A stretch of DNA of 64,000 nucleotides from the NCBI RefSeq assembly GCF_035440685.1, contig NZ_DAORMW010000008.1; one strand, 5' to 3'. Below are positions 31,201-39,671 of the stretch, piece by piece; within the stretch, counting starts at the first letter, position 1, and each line of letters starts with the position of its first letter. The stretch comes from Accumulibacter appositus. GTDB lineage: Bacteria > Pseudomonadota > Gammaproteobacteria > Burkholderiales > Rhodocyclaceae. Both the position numbers and the translations under genes were made by a program. The notes under the pieces are model-generated. The model ran no database searches and had not been told where the DNA came from. It saw only the letters and a program-made list of their open reading frames with translations.

Positions 31201-32807
31201 AACGTTTTCTTTCGGCAGTGACGGCAAGCCTCCTCGAACCGCGTAGCAAGCTTCTGGTGCTGCTGCTCTGTGCCGCGTGGCTGCTCATGTTGGCTGGCAC
31301 AAGATCGCTGATGCTGCCTGATGAGGGGCGCTATGTCGGCGTCGCCTTGGCCATGCTCAGCAGTGGCGACTGGCTGACGCCGACGCTCGATGGCCTGCCA
31401 TATTTCCACAAGCCACCGCTTTTCTACTGGCTGACGGGACTGGCTCTGCAGCTCTTTGGCGTGAACGACTGGGCGGCTCGCCTGGCGTCTGTATTCGGCG
31501 CGCTGCTCGCCGTCGGCGGGCTGTTCTTTTTTGTCGCGCGCCATGCACAGCAGCGCCTGGCGACTGTCGCCGTGGCTGTCTTGGTGACGCAGCCGATGTT
31601 TTTTGCCGCTGCCCAGTATGCCAACCTCGACATGCTCGTCGCCGGGATGATCTCGGCGACCATCGTCTGCGGGGCGAGCGCCATTCTGCGCCTCGACAGC
31701 GGCCGGTCGTATCGCCCGGCGTTGGCCGCCGCCTACGTTTTTGCGGCCCTGGGTGTGCTTGCCAAAGGCTTGATTGGTTTTGTCCTGCCCGGCGCGATCC
31801 TGCTCGCGTGGTTGCTGTTGCGTAGGCGTTACCGACTGATCCCGGCGCTACTTTCGCTGCCGATGATCGGTCTGTTCCTGGCCGTTGCCGCGCCGTGGTT
31901 CGTCTGGATGCAGATCTCGTATCCCGGGTTCTGGGACTACTTCTTTGTCTATCATCATTTCCAGCGTTTCTCACAGACCGGCTTCAGCAATGCGCAGCCC
32001 TTCTGGTTCTACATCCCGGTGCTGCTCCTCGGCGCGCTGCCGTGGTCGCCGTGGATTTTGCGCGTCTGCTCGTGGAAGTACCTGGTGGATCCGGAGAGGG
32101 GCGACATCCGCAGCCTGATGCTGCTGTGGATGTTCGGCATTCTCGTTTTTTTCTCGCTGCCCAACTCGAAGCTCGTCGGCTACATCCTGCCGGCGCTGCC
32201 CCCGCTCGCCTTCCTGATCGCCGATGTGCTGCTCGGCTGGCTGCAGCAGCGGGCGCAGGGGCAGGATGAAGGGCCAAGCGCCCGGCGGTCACTCTACCTG
32301 GGCGGCAGTCTGTTCCTTGCCGCCAGCCTGTGCGTCGCGTTCATCGCGCTGGTGGTGGTCTTCGATTCGACCTCGACGAGAAGCCTAAGCAAGCAGGTGG
32401 CGCCCTTGTACAGCTCCGATGATCAGCTGGTGATGATCGATGAGTACGAGTACGACCTGCCGTTCTATCTGCGGCCCGATCGGGACGTCTGGGTGGTCAG
32501 CGAATGGCAGGATGCGGCGGCCATTGCGGCACGCGACAACTGGCGCAAGGAGCTCTATGACGCCGGCCAGTTCGATGCCGAGAAAATGCGTGCCGTACTG
32601 CTGCTTCCCGAGGAGTTCGTGGCGCGATTGTGCGCCTACACCGGAGCTTCGTTGTGGGTGTGGGGGAAAACGGCGCAGGCGCAGCGTTATTCATTCCTTC
32701 CCGAGCAGGCGATCGCATTTGCCGATGACCGACGAACCGTCTGGCGGCTCGACGCCGCGCAGCGTCGGCAGCTCAAGGACTGCAAACAGCCGGCGCCTGC
32801 TGGGTGA
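31197..32807 (+). CDS. ArnT-type glycosyltransferase (family 39/83)
   Basis: This 536-residue integral membrane protein has about ten to twelve hydrophobic helices and the GT-C signature in the first periplasmic loop (SLMLPDEGRYVGVALAML, with the catalytic Asp-Glu), then WLTPTLDGLPYFHKPPLFYW and the AQYANLDMLVAGM segment. It is of the polyprenyl-phosphate sugar transferase type that includes ArnT, which adds 4-amino-arabinose to lipid A. No arn synthesis genes are seen here, so the sugar and acceptor are unknown. The ATG at 31197 overlaps the previous stop by 4 nt; longer upstream reading is inside that gene. Confidence 0.88.
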   Translation: MKRFLSAVTASLLEPRSKLLVLLLCAAWLLMLAGTRSLMLPDEGRYVGVALAMLSSGDWLTPTLDGLPYFHKPPLFYWLTGLALQLFGVNDWAARLASVFGALLAVGGLFFFVARHAQQRLATVAVAVLVTQPMFFAAAQYANLDMLVAGMISATIVCGASAILRLDSGRSYRPALAAAYVFAALGVLAKGLIGFVLPGAILLAWLLLRRRYRLIPALLSLPMIGLFLAVAAPWFVWMQISYPGFWDYFFVYHHFQRFSQTGFSNAQPFWFYIPVLLLGALPWSPWILRVCSWKYLVDPERGDIRSLMLLWMFGILVFFSLPNSKLVGYILPALPPLAFLIADVLLGWLQQRAQGQDEGPSARRSLYLGGSLFLAASLCVAFIALVVVFDSTSTRSLSKQVAPLYSSDDQLVMIDEYEYDLPFYLRPDRDVWVVSEWQDAAAIAARDNWRKELYDAGQFDAEKMRAVLLLPEEFVARLCAYTGASLWVWGKTAQAQRYSFLPEQAIAFADDRRTVWRLDAAQRRQLKDCKQPAPAG

Positions 32808-32860
32808 TCGGGAAAGCGCTGGCCGCTGGGGGCACCCGCTTTCGGCAGGCGGCCAGGCCG

Positions 32861-33658
32861 CTACGGCAGCGCCTCGATCCAGTCGGCGATCCTCGCCGCT
32901 GCCGCCTGCCAGTGGGCGTCGAGCATCAGGGTATGGCCGGCGCCCGGAATGATGGCCGCTTCGGCCTGCCAGCGGCTGGCGGTGAAACGCAGCAGACCGG
33001 GCTGGAAAACTGCGTCGGCTGCGCCGCCGGTGACCAGAACCGGCAGCTTTGGTCGGCGTCCGCCGATGCGCATTGCCAGCAGCGTCAGATCGAGGATCGC
33101 ACGGCGGGACTCTGACTGGAACAGCCTTGCAAAGCGGATCAGATCCTCGGTTTTCGTTTCGCGTGAGTAGTAGACGTCGCGGATCGTGCGCAGCGCTTTC
33201 TCGCTGTACTTGCCCTGCATGGCGCGTTCCTGTTCGCCGAAGAACGACGGCTGGCTGAAAGCGATGTTCATCGTTGCGCCAAGGATGCCGCCGGGCGGCA
33301 CCGGCGCCATCAGGATCGCGGCCTGCGCCGGCTGCTGTTCGAGGGCGCGTTCGACGATGACGCTGCCCATCGAGTGTCCGATCAGGATCAGCGGCTCGGC
33401 GATGCCTCGTGCGACTTGGATGACATCTTCGACGTAGTCGTCGAGCCCGAAGGAGTCGAGCCGCTGGCGGCCGTCGCTGGCGCCGTGCCCGGCGAGATCG
33501 AGCGCTCGGCAATCGAAACCGCGAGCGCTGAAGTAAGGCAGAAAATGCGCGTCCCAGCAACCCGCCGTGGCGTACCCGCCATGAACGAAGAGGAGCCGCG
33601 GCAAACGCGTCGGGCCGACGGCTGGTCGGTGCAGAGTATGGATTCGTCGGGTTTTCAT
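32861..33658 (-). CDS. Alpha/beta hydrolase
   Basis: This 265-residue protein has the alpha/beta hydrolase fold with the oxyanion motif LLFVHGGYATAGCWDAHF, the nucleophile elbow IGHSMGS, the acid probably in GGAADAVF and the histidine in IPGAGHTLMLD. The pattern (ALDLAGHGASDG) is that of monoacylglycerol lipase/esterase-like enzymes; the substrate is unknown. The ATG at 33658 has GGAG 6 nt upstream; the frame could begin 8 codons earlier. It is convergent with the ArnT-type gene and follows the Ca2+/Na+ exchanger gene in the same direction. Confidence 0.87.
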   Translation of the reverse strand: MKTRRIHTLHRPAVGPTRLPRLLFVHGGYATAGCWDAHFLPYFSARGFDCRALDLAGHGASDGRQRLDSFGLDDYVEDVIQVARGIAEPLILIGHSMGSVIVERALEQQPAQAAILMAPVPPGGILGATMNIAFSQPSFFGEQERAMQGKYSEKALRTIRDVYYSRETKTEDLIRFARLFQSESRRAILDLTLLAMRIGGRRPKLPVLVTGGAADAVFQPGLLRFTASRWQAEAAIIPGAGHTLMLDAHWQAAAARIADWIEALP

Positions 33659-33705
33659 AGTGACTCCGACTCTAGCACGCACGGGCCTGCATCCGAACGG
33701 AGTGA

Positions 33706-34794
33706 TCAGGGGTCGGAAGCCTGGTCGTTGCGCGCGCCGTGCCGATGACGCCAGGCAAGCACGATCAAGGTGATTGCCGTGAGCGGCAGGGCGAAGCCGC
33801 CCATCACCATCGAGAAGCCACTCTGCGCGGCATGACCGGCGGCGTCGAGCACCAGGTAGGTGGTGTAGGCCGCGTAGTAGGCGAGGAACAGCGCCCCTTC
33901 CCAGCGCGCGATCAGGTGGCCGGTAAAGAAGATGGGCAAACAGGCAACCGCGATGGCGACCATCACTGGCAGGTCGAAAGCCAGCAACGACGCTGGCACG
34001 AGCAGATCGCCCGGGGCGATGCTCGCGGAGATTCCGAGCACCGCGAGGATATTGAAGATATTGCTGCCGACGACGTTGCCGACGGCGATGTCGCGCTGGC
34101 CGCGGATTGCCGCCATGACTGAGGTCGCGACTTCAGGCAGCGACGTGCCGGCGGCGACAATGGTCAGTCCGACCACCACTTCGCTCATCCCCAGTTGCCG
34201 GGCCAGGGTGACTGCAGCTTCCACCAGCCAGTTGGAGCCGACTACCAGTAGGCCCATGCCAGCCGCGACCAGCAGGATCTGCATCAGCCAGTGAGCGTCC
34301 CAGGCTCGGTCGTCCACGGCTGGCAATTCGGATTCGATCTCCCTGAGCGCAAGGTTGTCGCGACGGCTCTGACGAATGACCAGGACGGTGTAGGCGAGCA
34401 GCAGGCTGACCAGCAGCAGGCCGTCGCCACGGCTGAGGCCGCTGTCGCTGGCCAGCACCCAGAGCAGCAGCGAAAAAGCGACCATCATTGGCACTTCCTG
34501 CCGGATCAACTGGCGGTGCACCAGCAGGGGGGCGATCAGGGCCGACAGGCCGAGAATGAACAGGACGTTGAAGATGTTGCTACCGACCACGTTGCCGAGC
34601 GCGATGTCGACCTGGCCAGACCAGGCTGATTGCACGGACACCGCAAGTTCGGGCGAACTCGTTCCGAAAGCGACGACGGTCAGTCCGACCACCAGCGGCG
34701 AGATGCCGAAAGATAGCGCGAGTTTCGAAGCACCGCGAACCATGAGTTCGGCACCGAAGATCAGGGCGATGAGACCCGGGATGAACCAGAGCAT
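33706..34794 (-). CDS. Calcium/sodium antiporter (CaCA family, YrbG-like)
   Basis: This 362-residue membrane protein has about ten helices in two inverted halves. Each half carries the CaCA alpha repeat: VVAFGTSSPELAVSVQSAW with LGNVVGSNIFNVLF in the first and VAAGTSLPEVATSVMAAIRG with VGNVVGSNIFNILA in the second. These include the Glu residues that bind Ca2+/Na+. It probably exchanges Na+ or H+ for Ca2+ over the inner membrane. The ATG at 34794 starts the first helix. Confidence 0.93.
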   Translation of the reverse strand: MLWFIPGLIALIFGAELMVRGASKLALSFGISPLVVGLTVVAFGTSSPELAVSVQSAWSGQVDIALGNVVGSNIFNVLFILGLSALIAPLLVHRQLIRQEVPMMVAFSLLLWVLASDSGLSRGDGLLLVSLLLAYTVLVIRQSRRDNLALREIESELPAVDDRAWDAHWLMQILLVAAGMGLLVVGSNWLVEAAVTLARQLGMSEVVVGLTIVAAGTSLPEVATSVMAAIRGQRDIAVGNVVGSNIFNILAVLGISASIAPGDLLVPASLLAFDLPVMVAIAVACLPIFFTGHLIARWEGALFLAYYAAYTTYLVLDAAGHAAQSGFSMVMGGFALPLTAITLIVLAWRHRHGARNDQASDP

Positions 34795-35010
34795 GTGATG
34801 TTTTCCGTGCGGTAGTTGGCAGCGCTGGCCGGCCGGCGTGCACTCCGCCACGCCCGGCGCCGCCGCGTCGGTGCGGCGCTGGCCGCTTCCAAAGTCGGCG
34901 GCGCGGCGATCATCGCACGACCGCCATTTCGACTCAAGCGCGTGTGGTCAGGACGCAAGCGCCGGCAAACAGGGCACAATGGCAACTTCACTCGTCTACC
35001 AAAGTCCTTC

Positions 35011-36252
35011 ATGTCGTTCCAGCCGCGAGTTCTTGTCTGCCTGGCTTCCGAGCAGATCATGCAGAATGCCCTGCCGGCGCTGCGCCTGCGGCCGGCCCGC
35101 GTGGTGATCGCTGCCAGCGATGGGGAAGCGGCGTACCGGGGCGCGTCGCAGGTCAGTCGCGTGCTACAGAAGGCGGGCTGGGCGGAAGATGCGGTGCGTA
35201 TTGTTCGCCACACACCGGATCACGACCTCGGGCGCATCAGCAGCTATGCCCGCGAACTGGCGGCGGCCTTAAGCCGTGAGTTTCCCGGCTGGCCGATCGA
35301 TCTCAATGCCAGTGGCGGTACAAAGGTGATGTCCTTTGGTTTTCTCGGCGCTTTTGCCGGTCTGGGCGATGCCTGGTACTGCGATACCCACCATGATCTG
35401 CTCGAGCCTCTGGGGGGCGGCGCGGCGCTGGCGTTGCCGCCGGACATGCTGCGCCTGAGTGACCTGCTGCAGATGCAGGGCTACCGCGTCGTCGCCGACC
35501 CGACCTGGAGTGCGGATTTCGCTCGAGCGGCAGCCGCGCGCGCTTTTCTGACCGAGCATCTGGCGTGTTCCGCCTCGCAGCTCGGCGGCTTCTTCGGCTA
35601 CGTCAATCGCCTGACCCGCGAAGTGCTGCCAAAGACGCGTCCGGATGGAGCCGTTGTGCGTGCGTTTCAGAGCGAAATCGTCGCCGAACGGCCACTCTTC
35701 GCCAATCACCACCAGCTCGCCTGGGCCTTCGAGCAGGCTGGTATCTGGCAATGGGATGGCGACTGTCACTTCGCTTTCGCCAACGAGACCGTGGCCCGCT
35801 ACGCTGGTGGCGGCTGGCTTGAGGAGTGGGTATGGTTGACGCTCGCGGGCCTGCAGGCCGACGGCCAGATACCCGATGGCCACTGGGGCACCAGCGTCAG
35901 CATCGACGCCGAGGGCGCCGTGGAAGGCGTCGGCAACGAACTCGATGCTGCACTGGTGTGGCGTAACCGCTTGCTGGTCCTTGAATGCAAGACCGGTGTG
36001 CAGATCACGACCGAGGGCGGTAGCCAGGCAATCCTCAACCGTCTCGACAGTCTGCGTCGGCACGTCGGGGGGGCGATGGGCGAAACCTGGCTGCTGACCG
36101 CCAGACGACTGCATCCGGGCACCGGTTCGGCGGCGCGCGAACGCGCCCGTGCCTACAGCATTCGCCTGATCGAACCCGAGCAACTGGCCGACCTGCGCAG
36201 CGATGTCGAGCACTGGATGCACGTCGACGGCGCTTCCCATGCCTCCTCGTGA
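35011..36252 (+). CDS. Solitary CARF-nuclease of the Card1/Can2 (DUF1887) type
   Basis: This 413-residue protein has an N-terminal CARF-like Rossmann domain (about 1-140) with RVLVCLASEQIMQNALPAL, the variable ligand loop, and LNASGGTKVMSFGFLGA (S101-M107), the DUF1887 hallmark. A middle region with LTREVLPKT follows. The C-terminal domain has a PD-(D/E)XK nuclease core: GNELDAALVWRNRLLVLECK, giving E310, D312, E325 and K327, close in spacing to the active site of Card1. Card1/Can2 proteins bind cyclic tetra-adenylate from type III CRISPR complexes and then cut nucleic acids. No cas gene or CRISPR array is present in the window, so the activator is unknown. No clear ribosome-binding site precedes the ATG. 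Confidence 0.8.
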   Translation: MSFQPRVLVCLASEQIMQNALPALRLRPARVVIAASDGEAAYRGASQVSRVLQKAGWAEDAVRIVRHTPDHDLGRISSYARELAAALSREFPGWPIDLNASGGTKVMSFGFLGAFAGLGDAWYCDTHHDLLEPLGGGAALALPPDMLRLSDLLQMQGYRVVADPTWSADFARAAAARAFLTEHLACSASQLGGFFGYVNRLTREVLPKTRPDGAVVRAFQSEIVAERPLFANHHQLAWAFEQAGIWQWDGDCHFAFANETVARYAGGGWLEEWVWLTLAGLQADGQIPDGHWGTSVSIDAEGAVEGVGNELDAALVWRNRLLVLECKTGVQITTEGGSQAILNRLDSLRRHVGGAMGETWLLTARRLHPGTGSAARERARAYSIRLIEPEQLADLRSDVEHWMHVDGASHASS

Positions 36253-36339
36253 CGCCGTTTGCGTAGCCTTGCCTACCGGGCGGTCGCAGCTGCGATGACC
36301 GATAGCGGCGCGCTGGCTTTTCGCAGCTGCTGACCGCTG

Positions 36340-36348
36340 TGCTAGAAT
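36340..36348 (+). promoter_or_regulatory. Extended -10 promoter candidate for the thrS operon
   Basis: TGCTAGAAT (36340-36348) has an extended -10 TG and a near-consensus hexamer, about 107 nt before the thrS start codon. No good -35 is seen, as is allowed for extended -10 promoters. A leader of about 100 nt would result. Confidence 0.4.
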
Positions 36349-36355
36349 CCCGCCC

Positions 36356-36427
36356 TCGCGGATCCGGCTGCTCGGGCCGCCCGATCTCTCCCGCGGCTTT
36401 TCGCTGCCGCTGATCGCGGATCCGGCT
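36356..36427 (+). repeat. 14-bp direct repeat in the thrS leader
   Basis: TCGCGGATCCGGCT occurs at 36356-36369 and again at 36414-36427, 58 nt apart, inside the untranslated leader of thrS. In E. coli the thrS leader imitates tRNA-Thr and binds ThrRS; I cannot show such mimicry here, but repeated leader elements are of interest for autoregulation. Confidence 0.5.
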
Positions 36428-36454
36428 TTTCCATTTCCTTGCTGGGGTTTCCTT

Positions 36455-38371
36455 ATGCCGGTCGTTACACTGCCTGACGGTTCGCAAAGAGAGTTTGCAC
36501 AGCCGCTGACGGTTGCCGAAGTCGCGCAAAGCATCGGCGCCGGTTTGGCGCGCGCTGCGCTTGCCGGCAAGGTCGACGGGCGTCTGGTTGATACTTCGTT
36601 TTTGATTGACAGCGACGTGCAGCTGGGCATCGTCACCGAGAAAGATGCTGCGGGCGTGGAGGTGATTCGCCACTCGGCCGCGCACCTGATGGCCTACGCG
36701 GTCAAGGAGCTCTTTCCGGAAGCGCAGGTGACGATCGGTCCGGTGATCGAAAACGGCTTCTACTACGACTTCGCCTATCAGCGTCCGTTTACCAATGACG
36801 ATCTGGCGGCCATCGAAAAGCGCATGGGCGAGCTCGCCAAGCGCGATATCCCGGTTGAGCGAGAGGTCTGGGAGAGGGCCGCGGCGGTCGCTTTCTTCCT
36901 GTCGATTGGCGAGCGCTACAAGGCCGAGCTGATTGAGGCCATTCCGGAGGGGCAGGAGGTGTCGCTTTATCGCGAGGGCGATTTCGTCGACCTCTGTCGC
37001 GGCCCGCACGTGCCGTCCACCGGCAAGCTGAAAGTGTTCAAGCTGATGAAACTGGCGGGTGCCTATTGGCGCGGTGATCATCGTAACGAACAGCTGCAGC
37101 GCATCTACGGGACGGCGTGGGCCAAGAAAGAGGAGCAGGAAGCGTATCTGCATATGCTTGAAGAGGCCGAGAAGCGCGACCATCGCAAGCTTGGTCGGCA
37201 ACTGGACCTTTTTCATCTCCAGGAGGAGTCGCCGGGAATGGTTTTCTGGCATCCCAAGGGTTGGACCATCTGGCAGGAAGTCGAGCAGTACATGCGCCGT
37301 CTGCTCGACCGGCACGGCTATCGCGAAGTGAAGACGCCGATGGTCATGGATCGCTCCCTGTGGGAGCGCTCGGGCCATTGGGATAACTACGCCGAGCACA
37401 TGTTCACCACCGCCTCTGAAAACCGTGATTACGCGGTGAAGCCGATGAATTGCCCGGGGCATATCCAGATCTTCAATCAGGGATTGCGCAGCTACCGGGA
37501 CCTGCCTTTGCGTCTGGCCGAGTTTGGTTCCTGCCATCGCAACGAGCCGTCAGGGGCCTTGCACGGCATCATGCGCGTGCGCGCCTTCGTCCAGGATGAT
37601 GCGCACATTTTCTGTACGGAAGCGCAGGTGCTGCCGGAGACGGAAGCCTTCATCGATCTCTTGGAGAAGGTGTATGCCGATTTCGGGTTTACCGACATCA
37701 TCGTTAAGTTGTCGACGCGTCCGGAAAAGCGCATTGGTTCCGACGCGCAATGGGATCGGGCCGAAGCCGCCCTTGGCGAAGGCTTGACTGCCAAGGGACT
37801 GAGCTACGAAGTACAGCCGGGCGAGGGCGCCTTCTACGGCCCGAAGATCGAGTTCTCCCTCAAGGATAGCCTCGGTCGCGTCTGGCAGTGCGGCACGCTG
37901 CAGCTTGATTTTGCCCTGCCAGAGCGCCTCAATGCGCACTATATTGGCGAGGATAATGATCGCCATGTTCCGGTGATGCTGCATCGGGCAATTCTCGGTT
38001 CGCTGGAGCGTTTTATCGGCATTCTTATTGAAAACTATGCCGGCGCCATGCCTTTGTGGCTATCGCCGACGCAGGCGGTGGTGCTCAACATTTCGGAGAA
38101 GCAGGGCGCCTACGCCGAAGCGGTGGCGGCGACGCTGCGCAATGCCGGCCTGCGGGTCGAGGCGGATTTGCGCAACGAAAAAATTACCTATAAAATACGA
38201 GAACATAGCTTGAGCAAGCTGCCATACCAGATTGTCGTTGGCGACAAGGAAATGGCAGCGAATATGGTGGCCGTGCGCACACGCGGAGGTCGGGATCTCG
38301 GACAAATGTCGGTCGAGGCTCTGGCTGGGCAGCTTCTGGATGAAGTGGCCGCGCGAAGTGGTACGGCTTAA
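36455..38371 (+). CDS. thrS: Threonyl-tRNA synthetase
   Basis: This 638-residue class II synthetase charges tRNA-Thr. It has the N-terminal TGS domain (about 1-62), the editing domain with RHSAAHLMAYAV and the CRGPHVPSTG segment, the catalytic core with motif 2 RLAEFGSCHRNEPSGALHGI, the zinc-ligand MNCPGH, motif 3 HRAILGSLERFIGILIEN, and the anticodon-binding domain (about 540-638). All parts are complete. It is the first gene of the translation operon thrS-infC-rpmI-rplT-pheS-pheT-ihfA. Confidence 0.98.
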   Translation: MPVVTLPDGSQREFAQPLTVAEVAQSIGAGLARAALAGKVDGRLVDTSFLIDSDVQLGIVTEKDAAGVEVIRHSAAHLMAYAVKELFPEAQVTIGPVIENGFYYDFAYQRPFTNDDLAAIEKRMGELAKRDIPVEREVWERAAAVAFFLSIGERYKAELIEAIPEGQEVSLYREGDFVDLCRGPHVPSTGKLKVFKLMKLAGAYWRGDHRNEQLQRIYGTAWAKKEEQEAYLHMLEEAEKRDHRKLGRQLDLFHLQEESPGMVFWHPKGWTIWQEVEQYMRRLLDRHGYREVKTPMVMDRSLWERSGHWDNYAEHMFTTASENRDYAVKPMNCPGHIQIFNQGLRSYRDLPLRLAEFGSCHRNEPSGALHGIMRVRAFVQDDAHIFCTEAQVLPETEAFIDLLEKVYADFGFTDIIVKLSTRPEKRIGSDAQWDRAEAALGEGLTAKGLSYEVQPGEGAFYGPKIEFSLKDSLGRVWQCGTLQLDFALPERLNAHYIGEDNDRHVPVMLHRAILGSLERFIGILIENYAGAMPLWLSPTQAVVLNISEKQGAYAEAVAATLRNAGLRVEADLRNEKITYKIREHSLSKLPYQIVVGDKEMAANMVAVRTRGGRDLGQMSVEALAGQLLDEVAARSGTA

Positions 38372-38397
38372 CTTTTGTCGACACAAGGAGCGGAACC

Positions 38398-38919
38398 ATC
38401 GCACTGCAAAAGGCGCAACGCGTTAACCAAGAGATCAATGCACCAGAAATCCGGCTGATCGGGGAGGATGGCGAGGCATTGGGGGTCATGAGTTCCAGGG
38501 AGGCGCTTTCACTGGCCGAGGAAGCGGGGCTTGATCTGGTCGAGATCGCCCCGATGGCACGACCGCCGGTTTGCCGAATCGTCGATTTCGGCAAGTTCAA
38601 GTACCAGGAGCAGAAGCGCCAGCACGAGCAGCGACAGAAGCAGAAACAGGTGCAGGTCAAGGAGGTCAAGTTTCGCCCCGGTACCGACGAGAACGACTAC
38701 CAGATCAAATTGCGCAACATGACGCGCTTCCTCGAGGAAGAGGACAAGGTCAAGGTCACTTTGCGCTTTCGTGGTCGGGAAATGGCGCATCAGGATATCG
38801 GCATGCGCCAGATCGAGCGTATCAGGGCCGATCTTCAGGAAATGGCGGTGGTCGAGCAGATGCCGAAGATGGAAGGGCGGCAGATGGTCATGGTACTGAC
38901 GCCGAGCAAGAAGAAGTAA
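38398..38919 (+). CDS. infC: Translation initiation factor IF-3, AUC start codon
   Basis: This 173-residue factor binds the 30S subunit and proofreads the start codon. Only a start at ATC 38398 restores the full N-terminal domain: ALQKAQRVNQEINAPEIRLI follows in frame, and AAGGAG stands at 38385-38390, 7 nt upstream. The next in-frame candidate, TTG at 38479, would delete 27 conserved residues. PPVCRIVDFGKFKYQEQKR and the C-terminal domain FRPGTDENDYQIKLRNMTRF are present. Rare AUU/AUC starts in infC let IF-3 repress its own synthesis by discriminating against its own start codon, as known for E. coli (AUU). Confidence 0.95.
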   Translation: MALQKAQRVNQEINAPEIRLIGEDGEALGVMSSREALSLAEEAGLDLVEIAPMARPPVCRIVDFGKFKYQEQKRQHEQRQKQKQVQVKEVKFRPGTDENDYQIKLRNMTRFLEEEDKVKVTLRFRGREMAHQDIGMRQIERIRADLQEMAVVEQMPKMEGRQMVMVLTPSKKK

Positions 38920-39003
38920 GAGTGGGAAAACAGTTGTCGATGTAGAAGCAGCCCCTGTTGCCGATCCTGGCAGCAAAAAACAAGTGTGGTCGGGTTGAAA
39001 GCG

Positions 39004-39016
39004 CTCCCGTCGGGAG
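39004..39016 (+). promoter_or_regulatory. Small hairpin in the infC-rpmI gap, possible ribosomal protein leader
   Basis: The 131-nt gap between infC and rpmI is longer than others in this operon. It contains CTCCC-GTC-GGGAG (39004-39016), within a wider GTGT/ACAC-flanked region. In E. coli, L20 binds mRNA structures upstream of rpmI to repress the rpmI-rplT genes. This could be the equivalent site, but the structure is not demonstrated. Confidence 0.3.
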
Positions 39017-39050
39017 ACACCTGGCAGCATGTCTATAAATGGAGCATGAA

Positions 39051-39248
39051 ATGCCCAAGATGAAGACCAAGAGTGGAGCGAAAAAGCGCTTCACGGTCAG
39101 TGCCAGCGGCCGCATCAAGCGCTCGCAGGCGTTCAAGCGTCACATCCTGACCAAGAAGGACACCAAGACCAAGCGCCAGTTGCGCGGGATGACCGAAGTT
39201 CATGCAGCTGACAAGGCCATGGTTCGTTCCATGATGCCTTACGCTTGA
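39051..39248 (+). CDS. rpmI: Ribosomal protein L35
   Basis: This 65-residue basic protein of the large ribosomal subunit shows PKMKTKSGAKKRFTVSASGR at its N-terminus and the KDTKTKRQLRGM segment of L35. GGAG stands 6 nt before the ATG at 39051; four additional codons upstream are in frame but do not belong to the family. It lies between infC and rplT in the standard order. Confidence 0.97.
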   Translation: MPKMKTKSGAKKRFTVSASGRIKRSQAFKRHILTKKDTKTKRQLRGMTEVHAADKAMVRSMMPYA

Positions 39249-39259
39249 GGAGATAAGAG

Positions 39260-39619
39260 ATGCCCCGAGTCAAACGCGGTGTAACCGCGCACGCCCGCCA
39301 CAAGAAAATCCTCGCCCTGGCCAAGGGTTATCGCGGTCGCCGCAAAAACGTCTATCGTGTCGCCAAACAGGCGGTAATGAAGGCCGGTCAGTACGCGTAT
39401 CGTGATCGCCGCCAGCGCAAGCGTCAGTTTCGCAGTCTCTGGATCGCCCGTATCAATGCGGCGGCGAGGGAACTGGGCATGAAGTACAGCACCTTCATGA
39501 ATGGCCTCAAAAAGGCGCAGATCGAAGTGGATCGCAAGGTGCTCGCCGATCTGGCCGTTTTCGACAAGCCGGCTTTTGCGGCTCTGGCCGTGCAAGCCAA
39601 GGCCCAACTCGACGCCTGA
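39260..39619 (+). CDS. rplT: Ribosomal protein L20
   Basis: This 119-residue basic protein binds 23S rRNA early in assembly and is also the operon repressor in E. coli. It matches L20 over its whole length: PRVKRGVTAHARHKKILALA, GYRGRRKNVYRVAKQAVMKA, the YAYRDRRQRKRQFRSLWIAR core and the FMNGLKKAQIEVDRKVLADL end. The stop is followed within 20 nt by an intrinsic terminator ahead of pheS. Confidence 0.98.
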   Translation: MPRVKRGVTAHARHKKILALAKGYRGRRKNVYRVAKQAVMKAGQYAYRDRRQRKRQFRSLWIARINAAARELGMKYSTFMNGLKKAQIEVDRKVLADLAVFDKPAFAALAVQAKAQLDA

Positions 39620-39636
39620 GCTTGTCCCGTGTCAAG

Positions 39637-39662
39637 AAAGGAGGCCTTAGCCTCCTTTTTTT
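39637..39662 (+). terminator. Intrinsic terminator/attenuator between rplT and pheS
   Basis: AAAGGAGGC (39637-39645) pairs perfectly with GCCTCCTTT (39650-39658) around the 4-nt loop CTTA, with T continuing to 39662. It ends 9 nt before the pheS start codon. Only part of the transcription can stop here if pheST is read from the thrS promoter, so it should set the ratio between ribosomal proteins and PheRS or serve as an attenuator. Confidence 0.85.
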
Positions 39663-39671
39663 CGGTGAACC

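Noticed and set aside
35011..36454. CRISPR array next to the CARF protein
   Set aside because: No series of regularly spaced repeats of 25-40 nt was found there or elsewhere in the window.
36035..37537. 500-codon frame on the minus strand across thrS
   Set aside because: Antisense to well-conserved ThrRS and to the end of the CARF protein; composition shows a shadow frame.
38479..38919. infC starting at TTG 38479
   Set aside because: It would remove 27 conserved N-terminal residues; the ATC at 38398 with AAGGAG restores them.
39620..39671. pheM-like leader peptide ahead of pheS
   Set aside because: The 52-nt gap has no short Phe-rich frame; only the terminator hairpin is present.
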